Shown here: one piece after another, positions 14,442 to 23,242 of the stretch
Position numbering within the stretch: the first letter of the stretch is position 1
Layout: each line of letters begins with the position of its first letter
DNA from: Sphingomonadales bacterium UBA6174
GTDB lineage: Bacteria; Pseudomonadota; Alphaproteobacteria; Sphingomonadales; Sphingomonadaceae
Direction of reading: 5' to 3'
Assembly: GCA_002422945.1 (NCBI GenBank)
Contig: DITW01000061.1
Location: forward strand, 1-47,242
Length of the DNA stretch: 47,242 bases
Position numbers and translations under genes: made by a program
The notes under the pieces: generated by a model
Database searches by the model: none
What the model was told of the DNA's origin: nothing
Seen by the model: only the letters and a program-made list of their open reading frames with translations

Positions 14442-15838
14442 ACGCCATAGCCGAAAACGCATTTTCACCATTGATTAACGATGAGGCCGAATCTGCGCTG
14501 CTCTCGTCAATCATGTCCAACAACCGACTGATCGACACGGCCAGCGAATTGATCACTGCCGATGACTTTGGCATGCCGGTCCTTGGCCGCATCTTCGCCT
14601 CCATTGTCCAGCTAAACGTGCAAGGCCGCGCTGCCAACCCAGTCACGCTCAAGCCCATTTATGAGAATGACCCGGACCTTGAGCCATTTGGGGGCATGTC
14701 CTTCCTGACCAACCTGACCGGCAACGTCGCCTTTTACAATGTGCGGTCCTTGGCTGAGCAGATCGCGGAATTGGCCAAGCGCCGCCGCCTGCTGGTCGAG
14801 ATCGAACTGGCGCGGGCTGAGTTGCTGGAATTCTCCACCGAGGAGGACAGCGCCGCCATCATGTCGCGTCTCGAAAGCGCCATCAGCGCTGAGGACGGGA
14901 AAAGTGACGGGGTGGTGGAGTCTACTGCGGCTCAAGCATTCGAAGCCATGATGGCGGGGTATGAGCGCCCGAAGCATGGGGTCACCTGCCATGTAATAGA
15001 AACGCTGGACATGGTGGCGGGGCCTGTTCGCGCAGGCCAGATGGCGATCCTTGGTGGCCGTCCCGGTATGGGTAAATCAGCCGTCGCGCTTTCCTATGCG
15101 CGGGGAGCGGCTAAGGCTGGTCATGGCGTCCTCTTCATCTCCCTCGAAATGAACGAGGAGGAGTTGATGCAGCGCATGGTCGCGGATGCATCCTTTGATG
15201 GCCAGCAGGGTATTTTTTACAATGTGATGCGCGACGGCCCGATGCGTGAGCCGCGCTGGCTGCGCGATAAGATTTGGAACATTGGCGGAGAACTCAAAGC
15301 CCTGCCGCTGACGATTGTCGCAGCCGGGTCGATGAAGATTGGCCGCTTGTCGAGCCTGATCCGCCGCCATCAGCGCCGCTTCGAAGCGTTGGGGCAGACC
15401 TTGGATTTGGTCGTGATCGACTATCTCCAATTGCTTTCGCCTGACCGCAAGACGAACAGCACCTATGAGGCGGTGTCGGACGTTTCCCGCGCCATCAAGG
15501 GCATGGCGATGCGATACCGCGTCGGCATCATGGCGCTGGCCCAGTTGAGCCGCACAGTTGAACAGAGGACGGACAAGCGCCCGGTTCTTTCCGATCTGCG
15601 CGACAGCGGCCAGATCGAACAGGACGCGGACACCATCATCTTCGCCTATCGCGATGCCTATTATCTCGCACAGTCAGAGCCTGACCAGCACGATCCCAAA
15701 TGGATCGAGTGGAAACAGGGCATGGAGGTGCTTGAACATCGGCTGGACCTGATCGTCGCCAAGCGGCGCAACGGCACGACAGGGACCGCTAAGGCGCAAT
15801 TTTATGGGGCCTTTCAGGCTGTCAGGGGCCAAGCATGA
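14438..15838 (+). CDS. dnaB: DnaB-type replicative helicase
   Basis: A 466-residue hexameric helicase that unwinds phage DNA at the fork. The N-terminal domain (residues about 8-110) has the DnaB pattern DEAESALLSSIMSNNRLID. The RecA-like motor (about 185-460) has Walker A GGRPGMGKSAVA at about 206-217, FISLEMNEEELMQRM, Walker B VVIDYLQLLSP, and the QIEQDADTIIF arginine-finger region. Length is typical. The DUF1376 gene follows directly and overlaps it, so the pair forms the replication module. Confidence 0.95.
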   Translation: MNAIAENAFSPLINDEAESALLSSIMSNNRLIDTASELITADDFGMPVLGRIFASIVQLNVQGRAANPVTLKPIYENDPDLEPFGGMSFLTNLTGNVAFYNVRSLAEQIAELAKRRRLLVEIELARAELLEFSTEEDSAAIMSRLESAISAEDGKSDGVVESTAAQAFEAMMAGYERPKHGVTCHVIETLDMVAGPVRAGQMAILGGRPGMGKSAVALSYARGAAKAGHGVLFISLEMNEEELMQRMVADASFDGQQGIFYNVMRDGPMREPRWLRDKIWNIGGELKALPLTIVAAGSMKIGRLSSLIRRHQRRFEALGQTLDLVVIDYLQLLSPDRKTNSTYEAVSDVSRAIKGMAMRYRVGIMALAQLSRTVEQRTDKRPVLSDLRDSGQIEQDADTIIFAYRDAYYLAQSEPDQHDPKWIEWKQGMEVLEHRLDLIVAKRRNGTTGTAKAQFYGAFQAVRGQA

Positions 15839-16560
15839 GCAAGAAGCCGCAAGCCATGCCACTGTTTGCTGATGCCTATATGGCGGACACCATGCACCTG
15901 ACGCTTGAGGAACATGGAGCATATCTTCGCCTGCTCATGCTGGCATGGCGCACTGAAGATTGCACCCTGCCAAATGACGACAAACGGCTCTGCCGCATGC
16001 TTGGGATCAACGGTCCAAAGTGGAAGAAATTGAAGCCGGTTGTCATGGATTTTTGGACACTGGACGGGGATCGGTGGAATCAAAAGCGCCTCAAAAAAGA
16101 GCGTTTTTATGTCGAAAATAAATGCAAAAAAAATGCGGAAAACATCAAGGGTAGGTGGTCGCAAGTTACTGAAAAGGCCCAATCAGGCGCATACGATGGG
16201 GGATACCAAATCGATACCCCTCCACCTCCACCTCTAATAGAAGCTAAAGCTTCTATAGAAAATGACCCCGAAGTTGAGTTTGGTCTGGTTGCCGATGCTG
16301 CTCGGTTAGCTGGTATCTCAAGCCCCAACCAAGGGACCATCGTCCAGCAATCGCTGCTGATCCGAAAATGGGTAAAGGCTGGGGCCAGTGCCGACCTGAT
16401 CCGCCAAACCATCGCCGGAATTATGGCCAAGGGCATCACGCCGCGCACCTTGGCATATTTCACACCAGCAATTGAGGACGCAATCACCTCCACCCTTCCG
16501 AAAGCAAAAATGGATGCATCCGCCGAGATGATCCTGAAGCGCCTGAAGGTGGGGGCGTGA
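15835..16560 (+). CDS. DUF1376 phage replication-associated protein
   Basis: A 241-residue protein whose N-terminal 100 residues are the DUF1376 (YdaU-like) domain: MPLFADAYMADTMHLTLEEH, then LRLLMLAWRTEDCTLPNDD and the winged-helix part RMLGINGPKWKKLKPVV. The linker is Pro-rich and variable. The C-terminal 90 residues (LLIRKWVKAGASADLIRQTI) resemble the end of phage O-like initiators. DUF1376 proteins usually lie next to DnaB genes and are thought to help initiation. Confidence 0.8.
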   Translation: MSKKPQAMPLFADAYMADTMHLTLEEHGAYLRLLMLAWRTEDCTLPNDDKRLCRMLGINGPKWKKLKPVVMDFWTLDGDRWNQKRLKKERFYVENKCKKNAENIKGRWSQVTEKAQSGAYDGGYQIDTPPPPPLIEAKASIENDPEVEFGLVADAARLAGISSPNQGTIVQQSLLIRKWVKAGASADLIRQTIAGIMAKGITPRTLAYFTPAIEDAITSTLPKAKMDASAEMILKRLKVGA

Positions 16561-16561
16561 C

Positions 16562-16747
16562 GTGCCGCCAAACAGGGGGCAACAGCCGCAATGGTCAGCG
16601 GTTGATATCGTTTATCGCGGCGGGGTCGTTGTGCGCGACGTTGACCCCTCCAAGCGGCGCTGGAAGCCTTGGCCGGGGAATGAGGACGACGATTTCAACA
16701 TTGATCGCTGGCAACCGTCCGCTGGCGCAGTTCGAACGGGGGATTGA
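16562..16747 (+). CDS. Hypothetical phage protein (61 aa)
   Basis: A 61-residue protein from a GTG start, with SAVDIVYRGGVVVRDVDPSK and RWKPWPGNEDDDFNIDRWQP. The Trp/Asp-rich end recalls small phage proteins of unknown function that end in a DWDI-type tail. An overlapping frame from a GTG at 16557 is also open to 16754, but its composition is much less protein-like. The start is uncertain. Confidence 0.55.
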   Translation: MPPNRGQQPQWSAVDIVYRGGVVVRDVDPSKRRWKPWPGNEDDDFNIDRWQPSAGAVRTGD

Positions 16748-16750
16748 TGC

Positions 16751-16957
16751 ATGATTGTGGCAATGGTCATTTATCTGGTCGTCGGCCTTTGGCTGGCTTG
16801 GAAGATCTTCATGGAGGACGCGGCCAATAGCGCTGAGCAGGAACGTTCGCTCTGGGAGTTGGCCGGGAACGGAGCAGGGCTTGGCCTGATCATCGTTGCA
16901 TGGTTCCCGCTGGTTCTCTGGTTCACCATTTCGGGGTGGGGGGCAGACGATGACTGA
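16751..16957 (+). CDS. Two-TM small membrane protein (68 aa)
   Basis: A 68-residue protein with two hydrophobic helices: residues about 2-20 (MVIYLVVGLWLAWKIF) and 43-63 (GLGLIIVAWFPLVLWFTISG), with an acidic loop and end. It overlaps the next gene by eight bases. It is not recognised. It is in the early region, so it is unlikely to be a holin. Confidence 0.65.
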   Translation: MIVAMVIYLVVGLWLAWKIFMEDAANSAEQERSLWELAGNGAGLGLIIVAWFPLVLWFTISGWGADDD

Positions 16958-17138
16958 CGACCTGTTCGCGTCGGTAGACGGCCACTCCCAGATCGACAAG
17001 GCTCCACCCGTCATAGCGATGGACCCTGAGCGCCAACTCGCCACGATCATCCGCGTGTGGAACCGCAGCGACCGGGATGTGCGACAGGACTTCCTTGAGA
17101 TGGCGTCCGAAGCAGATGGGGGGTTGATCGAGCCATGA
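16950..17138 (+). CDS. Hypothetical phage protein (62 aa)
   Basis: A 62-residue acidic protein starting MTDDLFASVDGHSQIDKAPP, with a helix RQLATIIRVWNRSDRDVRQD. I take the ATG at 16950, which overlaps the upstream gene, over the start 18 codons earlier. It is coupled downstream by ATGA. No function is recognised. Confidence 0.55.
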   Translation: MTDDLFASVDGHSQIDKAPPVIAMDPERQLATIIRVWNRSDRDVRQDFLEMASEADGGLIEP

Positions 17139-17413
17139 CAATTTACATGACAGATAAGCCGCAGGACTTCGAAATCGCGTTTGTCTGGCGCGGCTGGCGG
17201 TTCATTGAGAACGCGTTCGGCGCACGCACTTCCATCAACAAACGATGGAAGCAGGAAGCCTCGCCACACCTCGACCATGTCCGCAGCGCCTTCCGCAAGG
17301 CCGAGCGTGCGGACCCGTCGCTACGAGCAACTCAATCGCGGGTCGAGCAATGGCTGGACGCGCATCATTCTGAACTTGGCTGTGCGCCGAGGACTTTGTT
17401 GGAGGTAAAATGA
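17135..17413 (+). CDS. Hypothetical phage protein (92 aa)
   Basis: A 92-residue protein with an aromatic start (FEIAFVWRGWRFIENAFG) and a helical basic rest. It is not recognised. ATGA overlaps connect it to the gene before it and to the methyltransferase gene after it. Confidence 0.65.
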   Translation: MTIYMTDKPQDFEIAFVWRGWRFIENAFGARTSINKRWKQEASPHLDHVRSAFRKAERADPSLRATQSRVEQWLDAHHSELGCAPRTLLEVK

Positions 17414-18699
17414 CCGAATTCTGCGGACCTATAAAAATCGACACGCGCAAAATAGCGGCATTGATCCCATATGTGGCCAACTCGCGAACCCATTCGGACA
17501 CGCAAGTCGCGCAGATCGCGGCCAGCATTAAGGAATTCGGCTGGACGAATCCGATCCTGATCGCGGGAGATGATAGCGTCATCGCTGGCCACGGACGGCT
17601 CTTAGCGGCGCGAAAGTTGGGGATGGATACTGTCCCCGTCATTGTGTTGGATCACCTCACCAAAGCCCAACAGCGGGCGCTGGTGATCGCGGATAACAAG
17701 CTGGCCCTCAACGCCGGATGGGACGAGGCGCTGCTCTCAAGCGAGATTGCGGGCCTCGTCGATGATGGGTTCGACTTAACGCTGCTTGGCTTTGATAACG
17801 ACGAACTGGCGGCGCTGCTGGCCGAGGACGCGACCGAGGGCTTAACCGACGAGGACGCGGTTCCTGATGTTCCAGCGGTCCCGGTTACGGTCGAGGGCGA
17901 CGTTTGGCTGCTCGGGAAGCATCGGCTTATGTGTGGGGATAGCACGAGCATGACAGCCTTCTCCAAACTGATGGATGGAGAACGCGCCGACATGATCTTT
18001 ACCGACCCGCCATACGGCATGGCTTACGGTGGAGGGCGCGCGGCGGGCGACCACGCGCTCGATAAAAAGACCGGCGGCGTAAAGATAAAATCTCACGGAA
18101 TGATCATGAATGATGATCTGCAAGGCGACGATCTAATCGCGCTGGTGCGAGACGCAATAGCAACCTCAACCGCAGCAATGAAGGACGGCGGCGCGCTTTA
18201 TGCATGCTTCACTTGGCGCACATATGCCGAGTTTGAGGCTGGCCTTGAGAGTTGTGGCCATAAGGTAAAAGCATGCATCGTATGGGACAAAAAATCTATC
18301 GGGCTAGGCAATTCTCACTATCGCCCGCAGCATGAATTTATCTTTTACTGCGGCGGAACTTGGTTCGGAAATAAGGCGCAGTCTGACGTTTGGCACATGA
18401 GCCGAGGCGCGACTGGCGAGTATGTTCATCCGACCCAAAAGCCGGTCGAACTTATCGAGCGCGCCCTAGAAAATAGCAGCAAGGGCGGCGACGTTGTCAT
18501 CGACTGCTTTGGCGGCAGCGGTTCAACATTGATAGCTTGCGAGAAAAACAATCGCCACGCCCGCCTGATGGAACTCGACCCCAAATATTGCGATGTGATC
18601 GTCAAGCGCTGGCAGGAGTTCACTGGGCATCAGGCCACGCTTGAGGCGACCGGCGCGGCCTTTGATGAGTTGGCCACTGAACGCAAGGCGGCTGCGTAA
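17410..18699 (+). CDS. ParB-domain / DNA methyltransferase fusion
   Basis: A 429-residue protein. Residues about 8-110 form a ParB/Srx-type domain (PYVANSRTHSDTQVAQIAAS, VIAGHGRLLAARKLG, ADNKLALNAGWD). Residues about 170-410 form an adenine-N6 or cytosine-N4 methyltransferase: TDPPYGMAYG (Asp199-Tyr202) comes before the SAM-binding FGGSGST at 367-373, the beta-class order, and HPTQKPVELIERAL lies between. No restriction enzyme is next to it, so it probably protects or marks phage DNA. It sits directly before the terminase genes, a common place for this fusion. The target sequence cannot be read from the gene. Confidence 0.9.
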   Translation: MTEFCGPIKIDTRKIAALIPYVANSRTHSDTQVAQIAASIKEFGWTNPILIAGDDSVIAGHGRLLAARKLGMDTVPVIVLDHLTKAQQRALVIADNKLALNAGWDEALLSSEIAGLVDDGFDLTLLGFDNDELAALLAEDATEGLTDEDAVPDVPAVPVTVEGDVWLLGKHRLMCGDSTSMTAFSKLMDGERADMIFTDPPYGMAYGGGRAAGDHALDKKTGGVKIKSHGMIMNDDLQGDDLIALVRDAIATSTAAMKDGGALYACFTWRTYAEFEAGLESCGHKVKACIVWDKKSIGLGNSHYRPQHEFIFYCGGTWFGNKAQSDVWHMSRGATGEYVHPTQKPVELIERALENSSKGGDVVIDCFGGSGSTLIACEKNNRHARLMELDPKYCDVIVKRWQEFTGHQATLEATGAAFDELATERKAAA

Positions 18700-19085
18700 T
18701 GCCTGCTGGTCGCCCTGCATGGGAACCGACCGATGCCGAAAGGCGGGTGGTCGAGCATTATGTGTCGATTGGCTTCACGCATGAGCAGATCGGGCTAATC
18801 ATGGAGAAGTCGGTCGACAGCCTCACACGCCATTGCCGACGGGAACTCGACGCGGGCAAACTGAAAGCCCACGCGCAGATCGGCGGGAAACTCTACAGCG
18901 AGGCCATGAAGGGCAACACCGCGCTGCTGATCTTTTATGCTAAGACCCAGATGGGATGGAAGGAGACGGTCAGGAACGAGCATTCGGGGCTGGATGGAGC
19001 GCCGATAGCTGTGCGGGACGTTTCAGCCTTAACCGACGCGCAATTAGAGGCGCTCTCATTGTTGGGCTATGATGAATCCAAATGA
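18699..19085 (+). CDS. terS: Probable terminase small subunit
   Basis: A 128-residue protein with an N-terminal helix-turn-helix (PTDAERRVVEHYVSIGFTHE, then QIGLIMEKSVDSLTRHCRRE) followed by a helical oligomerisation stretch (KLYSEAMKGNTALLIFYAKT). Small subunits of this shape bind the packaging start and feed the large subunit. Position directly before TerL, with a 17-base overlap, is the strongest support. Confidence 0.7.
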   Translation: MPAGRPAWEPTDAERRVVEHYVSIGFTHEQIGLIMEKSVDSLTRHCRRELDAGKLKAHAQIGGKLYSEAMKGNTALLIFYAKTQMGWKETVRNEHSGLDGAPIAVRDVSALTDAQLEALSLLGYDESK

Positions 19086-20517
19086 AGCCCGCGCTATTGC
19101 CATCGCCGCAACGCGCGAACTGTCCAAGCGATCCCTCGCTAATTTCGCGAAGAAGGCATGGCATGTGCTGGAGCCTGCTGCCGAGTTGAAATGGGGATGG
19201 GCGCTCGATGCGATCTGCGAACATCTGGAAGCGGTGTCGGCTGGCGAGATCAAGCGCCTGTTAATGAACGTGCCTCCCGGTTCGATGAAGTCCCTGCTGA
19301 CGGGTGTGATCTGGCCTGCATGGGAATGGGGGCCACGCAACGACCCGGCGCTGCGCTTCCTTGGCACAGCACACAAGCAAGACCTCGCGGTGCGCGATAA
19401 CCTCAAATGCCGCCGCCTGATTCAATCCCAATGGTATCAACGCCACTGGCCCATTGTCCTGACCAGCGACCAGAACGCCAAGACCAAGTTCGAAAACGCC
19501 CACACCGGATTCCGCGAGGCGATGGCCTTCACTAGCATGACCGGGTCGCGCGGTGACAGGGTGCTTTTGGATGATCCCCATTCGGTTGACGATGCGAACA
19601 GCCCAGTGAGGTTGGCGGCAGATATCACGACATTCCGCGAGGCCCTGCCAAGCCGGGTCAACAACGATCAATCGGCCATCGTCTGCATCATGCAGCGGTT
19701 GAACGAGAACGATGTATCCTCGGTGGCGATGGACCTCGGATATGATCATCTAATGATTCCGATGCGCTACGAGCAAGGCCGCACCAGCGTCACCTCGATA
19801 GGGTGGACCGACCCGCGCCGGGTTGAGGGCGAGTTGATGTTCCCTGAGCGTTTCCCTGAATCGCAGGTCGTCGATTTGGAAAAGACGCTTGGCTCCTACG
19901 CCACTGCGGGCCAGTTGCAGCAGCGCCCTGCGCCGCGCGACGGGGGCCTGTTCAAGCGGTCATGGTTTGAGCCGGTGTCCGCCCTGCCGACGGGCCTGCG
20001 CTCCGTGCGCGGGTGGGATATGGCCGCGACCGCCAAGACAACCAGTAATAACCCTGACTGGACTGCTGGCGTTCTTATGTCCCGCACCCGCGACGGCCTG
20101 TTCATCATTCGACATTGCAACCGATTCCAAGGGTCGCCGATGGACGTGGAAAGGGGCATCATCGGGCAGGCGAAGATCGACGGCACCGCCACCCGCGTCC
20201 GCATCGCGCAAGACCCCGGACAGGCAGGCAAGGCGCAGGCCGAGCAGATGGTGCGTAAGCTGTCGGGCTATCCGGTGACGGTCGAGCGGCCAACCGGCGA
20301 CAAAGCCACCCGCGCCGCTCCGTTCGCCTCGCAGGCCGAGGCGGGCAACGTGCGGATATTGGTGACCGGCGATGCGATACAGGACGCATGGATTGAGCCA
20401 TTCCTTGCTGAGTTGTGCCTGTTCCCTGCCGGGGCGCACGATGATCAGGTGGATGCTGCCGCTGATGCGTTTAATGAACTGGCGATTGCGGGCCAGTCAT
20501 GGGCGGGCCTGTTCTAA
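19069..20517 (+). CDS. terL: Terminase large subunit
   Basis: A 482-residue packaging motor and nuclease. The ATPase part has an unusual Walker A, NVPPGSMKSLL (about residues 66-76), found in this branch of phage terminases. Walker B is DRVLLDDPHS and the coupling motif is ICIMQRLNENDVS. The nuclease part has GWDMAATAKT (first catalytic Asp), DPGQAGKAQAEQ and the final acidic HDDQVDAAADAF. It cuts and translocates DNA into the prohead through the portal encoded next. Either of two neighbouring ATGs may be the start. Confidence 0.93.
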   Translation: MMNPNEARAIAIAATRELSKRSLANFAKKAWHVLEPAAELKWGWALDAICEHLEAVSAGEIKRLLMNVPPGSMKSLLTGVIWPAWEWGPRNDPALRFLGTAHKQDLAVRDNLKCRRLIQSQWYQRHWPIVLTSDQNAKTKFENAHTGFREAMAFTSMTGSRGDRVLLDDPHSVDDANSPVRLAADITTFREALPSRVNNDQSAIVCIMQRLNENDVSSVAMDLGYDHLMIPMRYEQGRTSVTSIGWTDPRRVEGELMFPERFPESQVVDLEKTLGSYATAGQLQQRPAPRDGGLFKRSWFEPVSALPTGLRSVRGWDMAATAKTTSNNPDWTAGVLMSRTRDGLFIIRHCNRFQGSPMDVERGIIGQAKIDGTATRVRIAQDPGQAGKAQAEQMVRKLSGYPVTVERPTGDKATRAAPFASQAEAGNVRILVTGDAIQDAWIEPFLAELCLFPAGAHDDQVDAAADAFNELAIAGQSWAGLF

Positions 20518-20522
20518 AGCAT

Positions 20523-20534
20523 GTCCGTAGCGCG
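20523..20534 (+). repeat. GTCCGTA motif, copy 1
   Basis: GTCCGTAGCGCG begins five bases after the terL stop codon, in the 44-bp gap before the portal gene. It is one of five copies in late-region gaps. Confidence 0.55.
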
Positions 20535-20561
20535 TGGGCCTGATCCCGCCATGATGGGGGC

Positions 20562-22391
20562 ATGAGCAAAGTCGTCCCTTTCCGAGACCGCATGGCCTAC
20601 GTTCGCGATGGCTTGGCCAATATTTTAACCGGGCGCGGGACCAGCGTGGACCGGCGCAGTGGCAACGCTTGGTGGTTTGTCCCCAAGACCTGCGACGAAA
20701 TCAGCAGTGCATATCGGGCAAACTGGCTGGTGAAAAAGGCCATCAACGCGCCCGCGCAAGACATGGTGCGCGAGTGGCGCGACTGGCAGGCTGAGAACGC
20801 CGACATTGAAAAGTTGGAAGCGGAAGAGAAGCGCCTGCGCGTGCGGGAGCATATCCTGCAAGGGCTGGTCTATGGCCGCATGGGCGGCGGGATTGTCCTT
20901 ATTGGTCTGGAAAACCAAGACCCGGCGATGCCCGCTCAACCGGGGCGCGTGATGTATCTCAAGGCACTGTCGCGGTGGAGTGTCACGCTTGGAGGCGAGG
21001 ACACCGATCCCGCCTCGCCGACCTTCGGCCAGCCGCTGTATTTCGGGATCACCGGCAATAGCGGCACAGTGCAGGTGCATCCCTCGCGTGTGCTGGTGTT
21101 CACTGGTGAGCCGGTCCCGCGCACACCTCAAATTTCATGGCAGGACTCCTTCTGGGGTGATAGCGCCCTCGACGCGATTGATGACGCGGTGCAGAACGCC
21201 ACAACGGCTAGTGATGGCTTCGCCAGCCTGATTGATGAGGCCAAGGTTGATGTGTTCCGCTTTGACGGCCTGATCGAGCAATTAGCGGTCGGCGCAGAGG
21301 GTGAGGCTGCGCTTACCGCACGCATCAACACCATGACCGGAGCCAAATCGACGCACCGCGCCGTCATCCTCGACAAGAACGATGAATGGGAGCAGCGCCA
21401 GATCAATTGGAGCGGGATGCCTGAAATCATCCGCGCCTATTACGCGCTGGTCGCGGGTGCCGCCGATATTCCCGCCACGCGCCTGCTGGGTAAATCGCCC
21501 GACGGCATGAACGCAACCGGCGACGGCGATCTCAAGAATTATTGGTCGTCCATCAAATCGCGCCAAGATATGCACCTGCGCCCGATCCTCGACCAGCTTG
21601 ACGCGCTTATCATGCCCGATCTGGGCGTGTCGGGTGATGCTTATTGGGAGTTCGCGCCGCTCGACACACCGAGCAGCAAGGAACTGGCTGAAATCGACAA
21701 GATGCAGGCTGAAACGGCGGGCCTCTATGCGACCAACGCGCTCGTGCCGACCGACGCGCTGGAAAGGGCGGTGCAGAACCGCATGGTTGAGGGCGGTCAG
21801 TGGCCGGGGCTGGAAGATGCCCTGATCGAGTTCCCCGATGTGGGAGGCGACGGCACTGATCCGAGCGCATTGGTTATGGCAGCGAAAGGAGGTGATCCAG
21901 TTATCTCTGCGGCTGCTGGTGGGGGGAATGGGAACCCCACCAGCGCGAACGACGCTGCGCCGCGCACGCTCTATGTCAGCCGCAAGGTCGTCAACGTCGC
22001 TGAAATTAAAGCATGGGCCAAGGCACAGGGTCTGCCCGCGCTGCAAGGCGACCTGCATGTCACCATCACCCATTCGCGCCAGCCACTCGACTGGATGAAG
22101 GTCGATGGCGACTGGAATTCTGGCGGCGATGGCACGCTTGAGATTGCGCCGGGTGGTGTTCGCATTGTTGAGGCGCTTGGTGATCGGACTGCGGTCCTCC
22201 TGTTCACCTCGTCGCAGTTGTCTTGGCGGCATGAGCAGATCATTCGCGCGGGCGCATCTTACGATTTCCCGGAATATCAGCCGCATATCAGCCTGACGGG
22301 TGAGCCTGTAGATCTGACAAACGTCGTGCCATATCGCGGCAAGATCGTGCTTGGCCCTGAGATTTTTGAGGAACTCAAGGGGGCAGAATAA
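20562..22391 (+). CDS. Portal protein fused to an Acb1-like anti-CBASS domain
   Basis: A 609-residue protein. Residues about 1-430 are a DUF1073-type portal (AYRANWLVKKAINAPAQDMV, GGGIVLIGL, DIPATRLLGKSPDGMNATGD). The portal forms the twelve-subunit ring through which DNA enters. A Gly/Ala-rich linker (about 440-465) leads to a 2H phosphodiesterase domain with His499-x-Thr (HVTITHS) and His575-x-Ser (PHISLTG). This matches Acb1, which degrades the cyclic nucleotide signals of CBASS. Both His motifs are intact, so the domain may be active. Whether it is cleaved off or works on the portal cannot be told. Confidence 0.85.
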   Translation: MSKVVPFRDRMAYVRDGLANILTGRGTSVDRRSGNAWWFVPKTCDEISSAYRANWLVKKAINAPAQDMVREWRDWQAENADIEKLEAEEKRLRVREHILQGLVYGRMGGGIVLIGLENQDPAMPAQPGRVMYLKALSRWSVTLGGEDTDPASPTFGQPLYFGITGNSGTVQVHPSRVLVFTGEPVPRTPQISWQDSFWGDSALDAIDDAVQNATTASDGFASLIDEAKVDVFRFDGLIEQLAVGAEGEAALTARINTMTGAKSTHRAVILDKNDEWEQRQINWSGMPEIIRAYYALVAGAADIPATRLLGKSPDGMNATGDGDLKNYWSSIKSRQDMHLRPILDQLDALIMPDLGVSGDAYWEFAPLDTPSSKELAEIDKMQAETAGLYATNALVPTDALERAVQNRMVEGGQWPGLEDALIEFPDVGGDGTDPSALVMAAKGGDPVISAAAGGGNGNPTSANDAAPRTLYVSRKVVNVAEIKAWAKAQGLPALQGDLHVTITHSRQPLDWMKVDGDWNSGGDGTLEIAPGGVRIVEALGDRTAVLLFTSSQLSWRHEQIIRAGASYDFPEYQPHISLTGEPVDLTNVVPYRGKIVLGPEIFEELKGAE

Positions 22392-23197
22392 TGTCCTTCG
22401 ACATTCCATCCCTGTTGGCGCGTCGGAAGCGCAAACGCCCGACCACGCTGCGCCCAATCATCCCCACCGCTTCGCAGGCGCTGGACCTGAGTGAGATATA
22501 CCAGCCCGCACTGGATATATGGGCGCAGGCAAAAGACAGCATCCTTGCGGGATATACGGTGACGACCGACAGCCTGACGGTTGACAGCCCTTCCGATATT
22601 TCCCGCGAGATTGACAAAGCCGCCAGTGAATTTGACCGGCTGGTGCTGTCGTTCAGCGTCAACGCACGGCGTTGGGCGGTCAAGGTCGAGCAATGGCATC
22701 GGTCGCAATGGGCCGGGTCTGTGCTGGCCGGGACGCAGATCGACCTCAAGGCATTGTTGACCAGTGCACCGGTCGCTGAAACAGTCGATGCGTTCATTGC
22801 CCGTAATGTCGCACTGGTCCGCGATGTGTCCGCGCAGGCGCAATCGCGGATCTCGGATGCGGTGTTTCGGGGATATCAGAACCGCACGCCGGTGCGCGAG
22901 GTGGCCAAGCAGATCGATGAGGCTGTAGGTCTAGGCAGGCAGCGTGCCGTGCGGATCGCAAGTGACCAGAGCAAGAAGATCAGTGCTGCGCTCGACCGGG
23001 AACGGCAGGCCGAGGCGGGGATAGATCAATTCAAATGGCGGCATTCTGGCAAGCTGCACCCGCGCCTCGACCACAAGGCCCGCGACGGGATTATCTATGC
23101 ATGGGCAGACCCTCCTTCGGAATTGCCGGGGGAGCTGCCTTGGTGCGGTTGCCGCGCCCAAGCCTATATCCCGCTCATGGACGAAGTCGCCGCCTAG
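22391..23197 (+). CDS. Mu F-like head morphogenesis protein
   Basis: A 268-residue minor head protein. The C-terminal half has the Phage_Mu_F pattern: GRQRAVRIASDQSKKISAAL, then QFKWRHSGKLHPRLDHKARD and the Cys-containing end LPWCGCRAQAYIPL. Such proteins bind the portal or enter with DNA and help prohead assembly. It starts at the portal stop (TAATG), so the two are coupled. The C-x-C at the end may bind metal. Confidence 0.9.
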   Translation: MSFDIPSLLARRKRKRPTTLRPIIPTASQALDLSEIYQPALDIWAQAKDSILAGYTVTTDSLTVDSPSDISREIDKAASEFDRLVLSFSVNARRWAVKVEQWHRSQWAGSVLAGTQIDLKALLTSAPVAETVDAFIARNVALVRDVSAQAQSRISDAVFRGYQNRTPVREVAKQIDEAVGLGRQRAVRIASDQSKKISAALDRERQAEAGIDQFKWRHSGKLHPRLDHKARDGIIYAWADPPSELPGELPWCGCRAQAYIPLMDEVAA

Positions 23198-23201
23198 CGC
23201 C

Positions 23202-23211
23202 GTCCGTAGCG
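23202..23211 (+). repeat. GTCCGTA motif, copy 2
   Basis: GTCCGTAGCG begins four bases after a TAG stop, in the 45-bp gap before the protease gene. A small inverted repeat (GGGCAATGCCC) follows at once. Confidence 0.55.
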
Positions 23212-23242
23212 AGGGCAATGCCCGCTGCTCAATATACGGATC

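Noticed and set aside
16557..16754. Alternative frame over the 61-residue gene
   Set aside because: Composition is unlike protein (Ser/Thr/Arg/Gly mix), while the other frame has the Trp/Asp-rich pattern of phage proteins; kept as a doubt about this gene.
21282..22457. 391-codon minus-strand frame under the portal gene
   Set aside because: Shadow of a well-supported portal gene.
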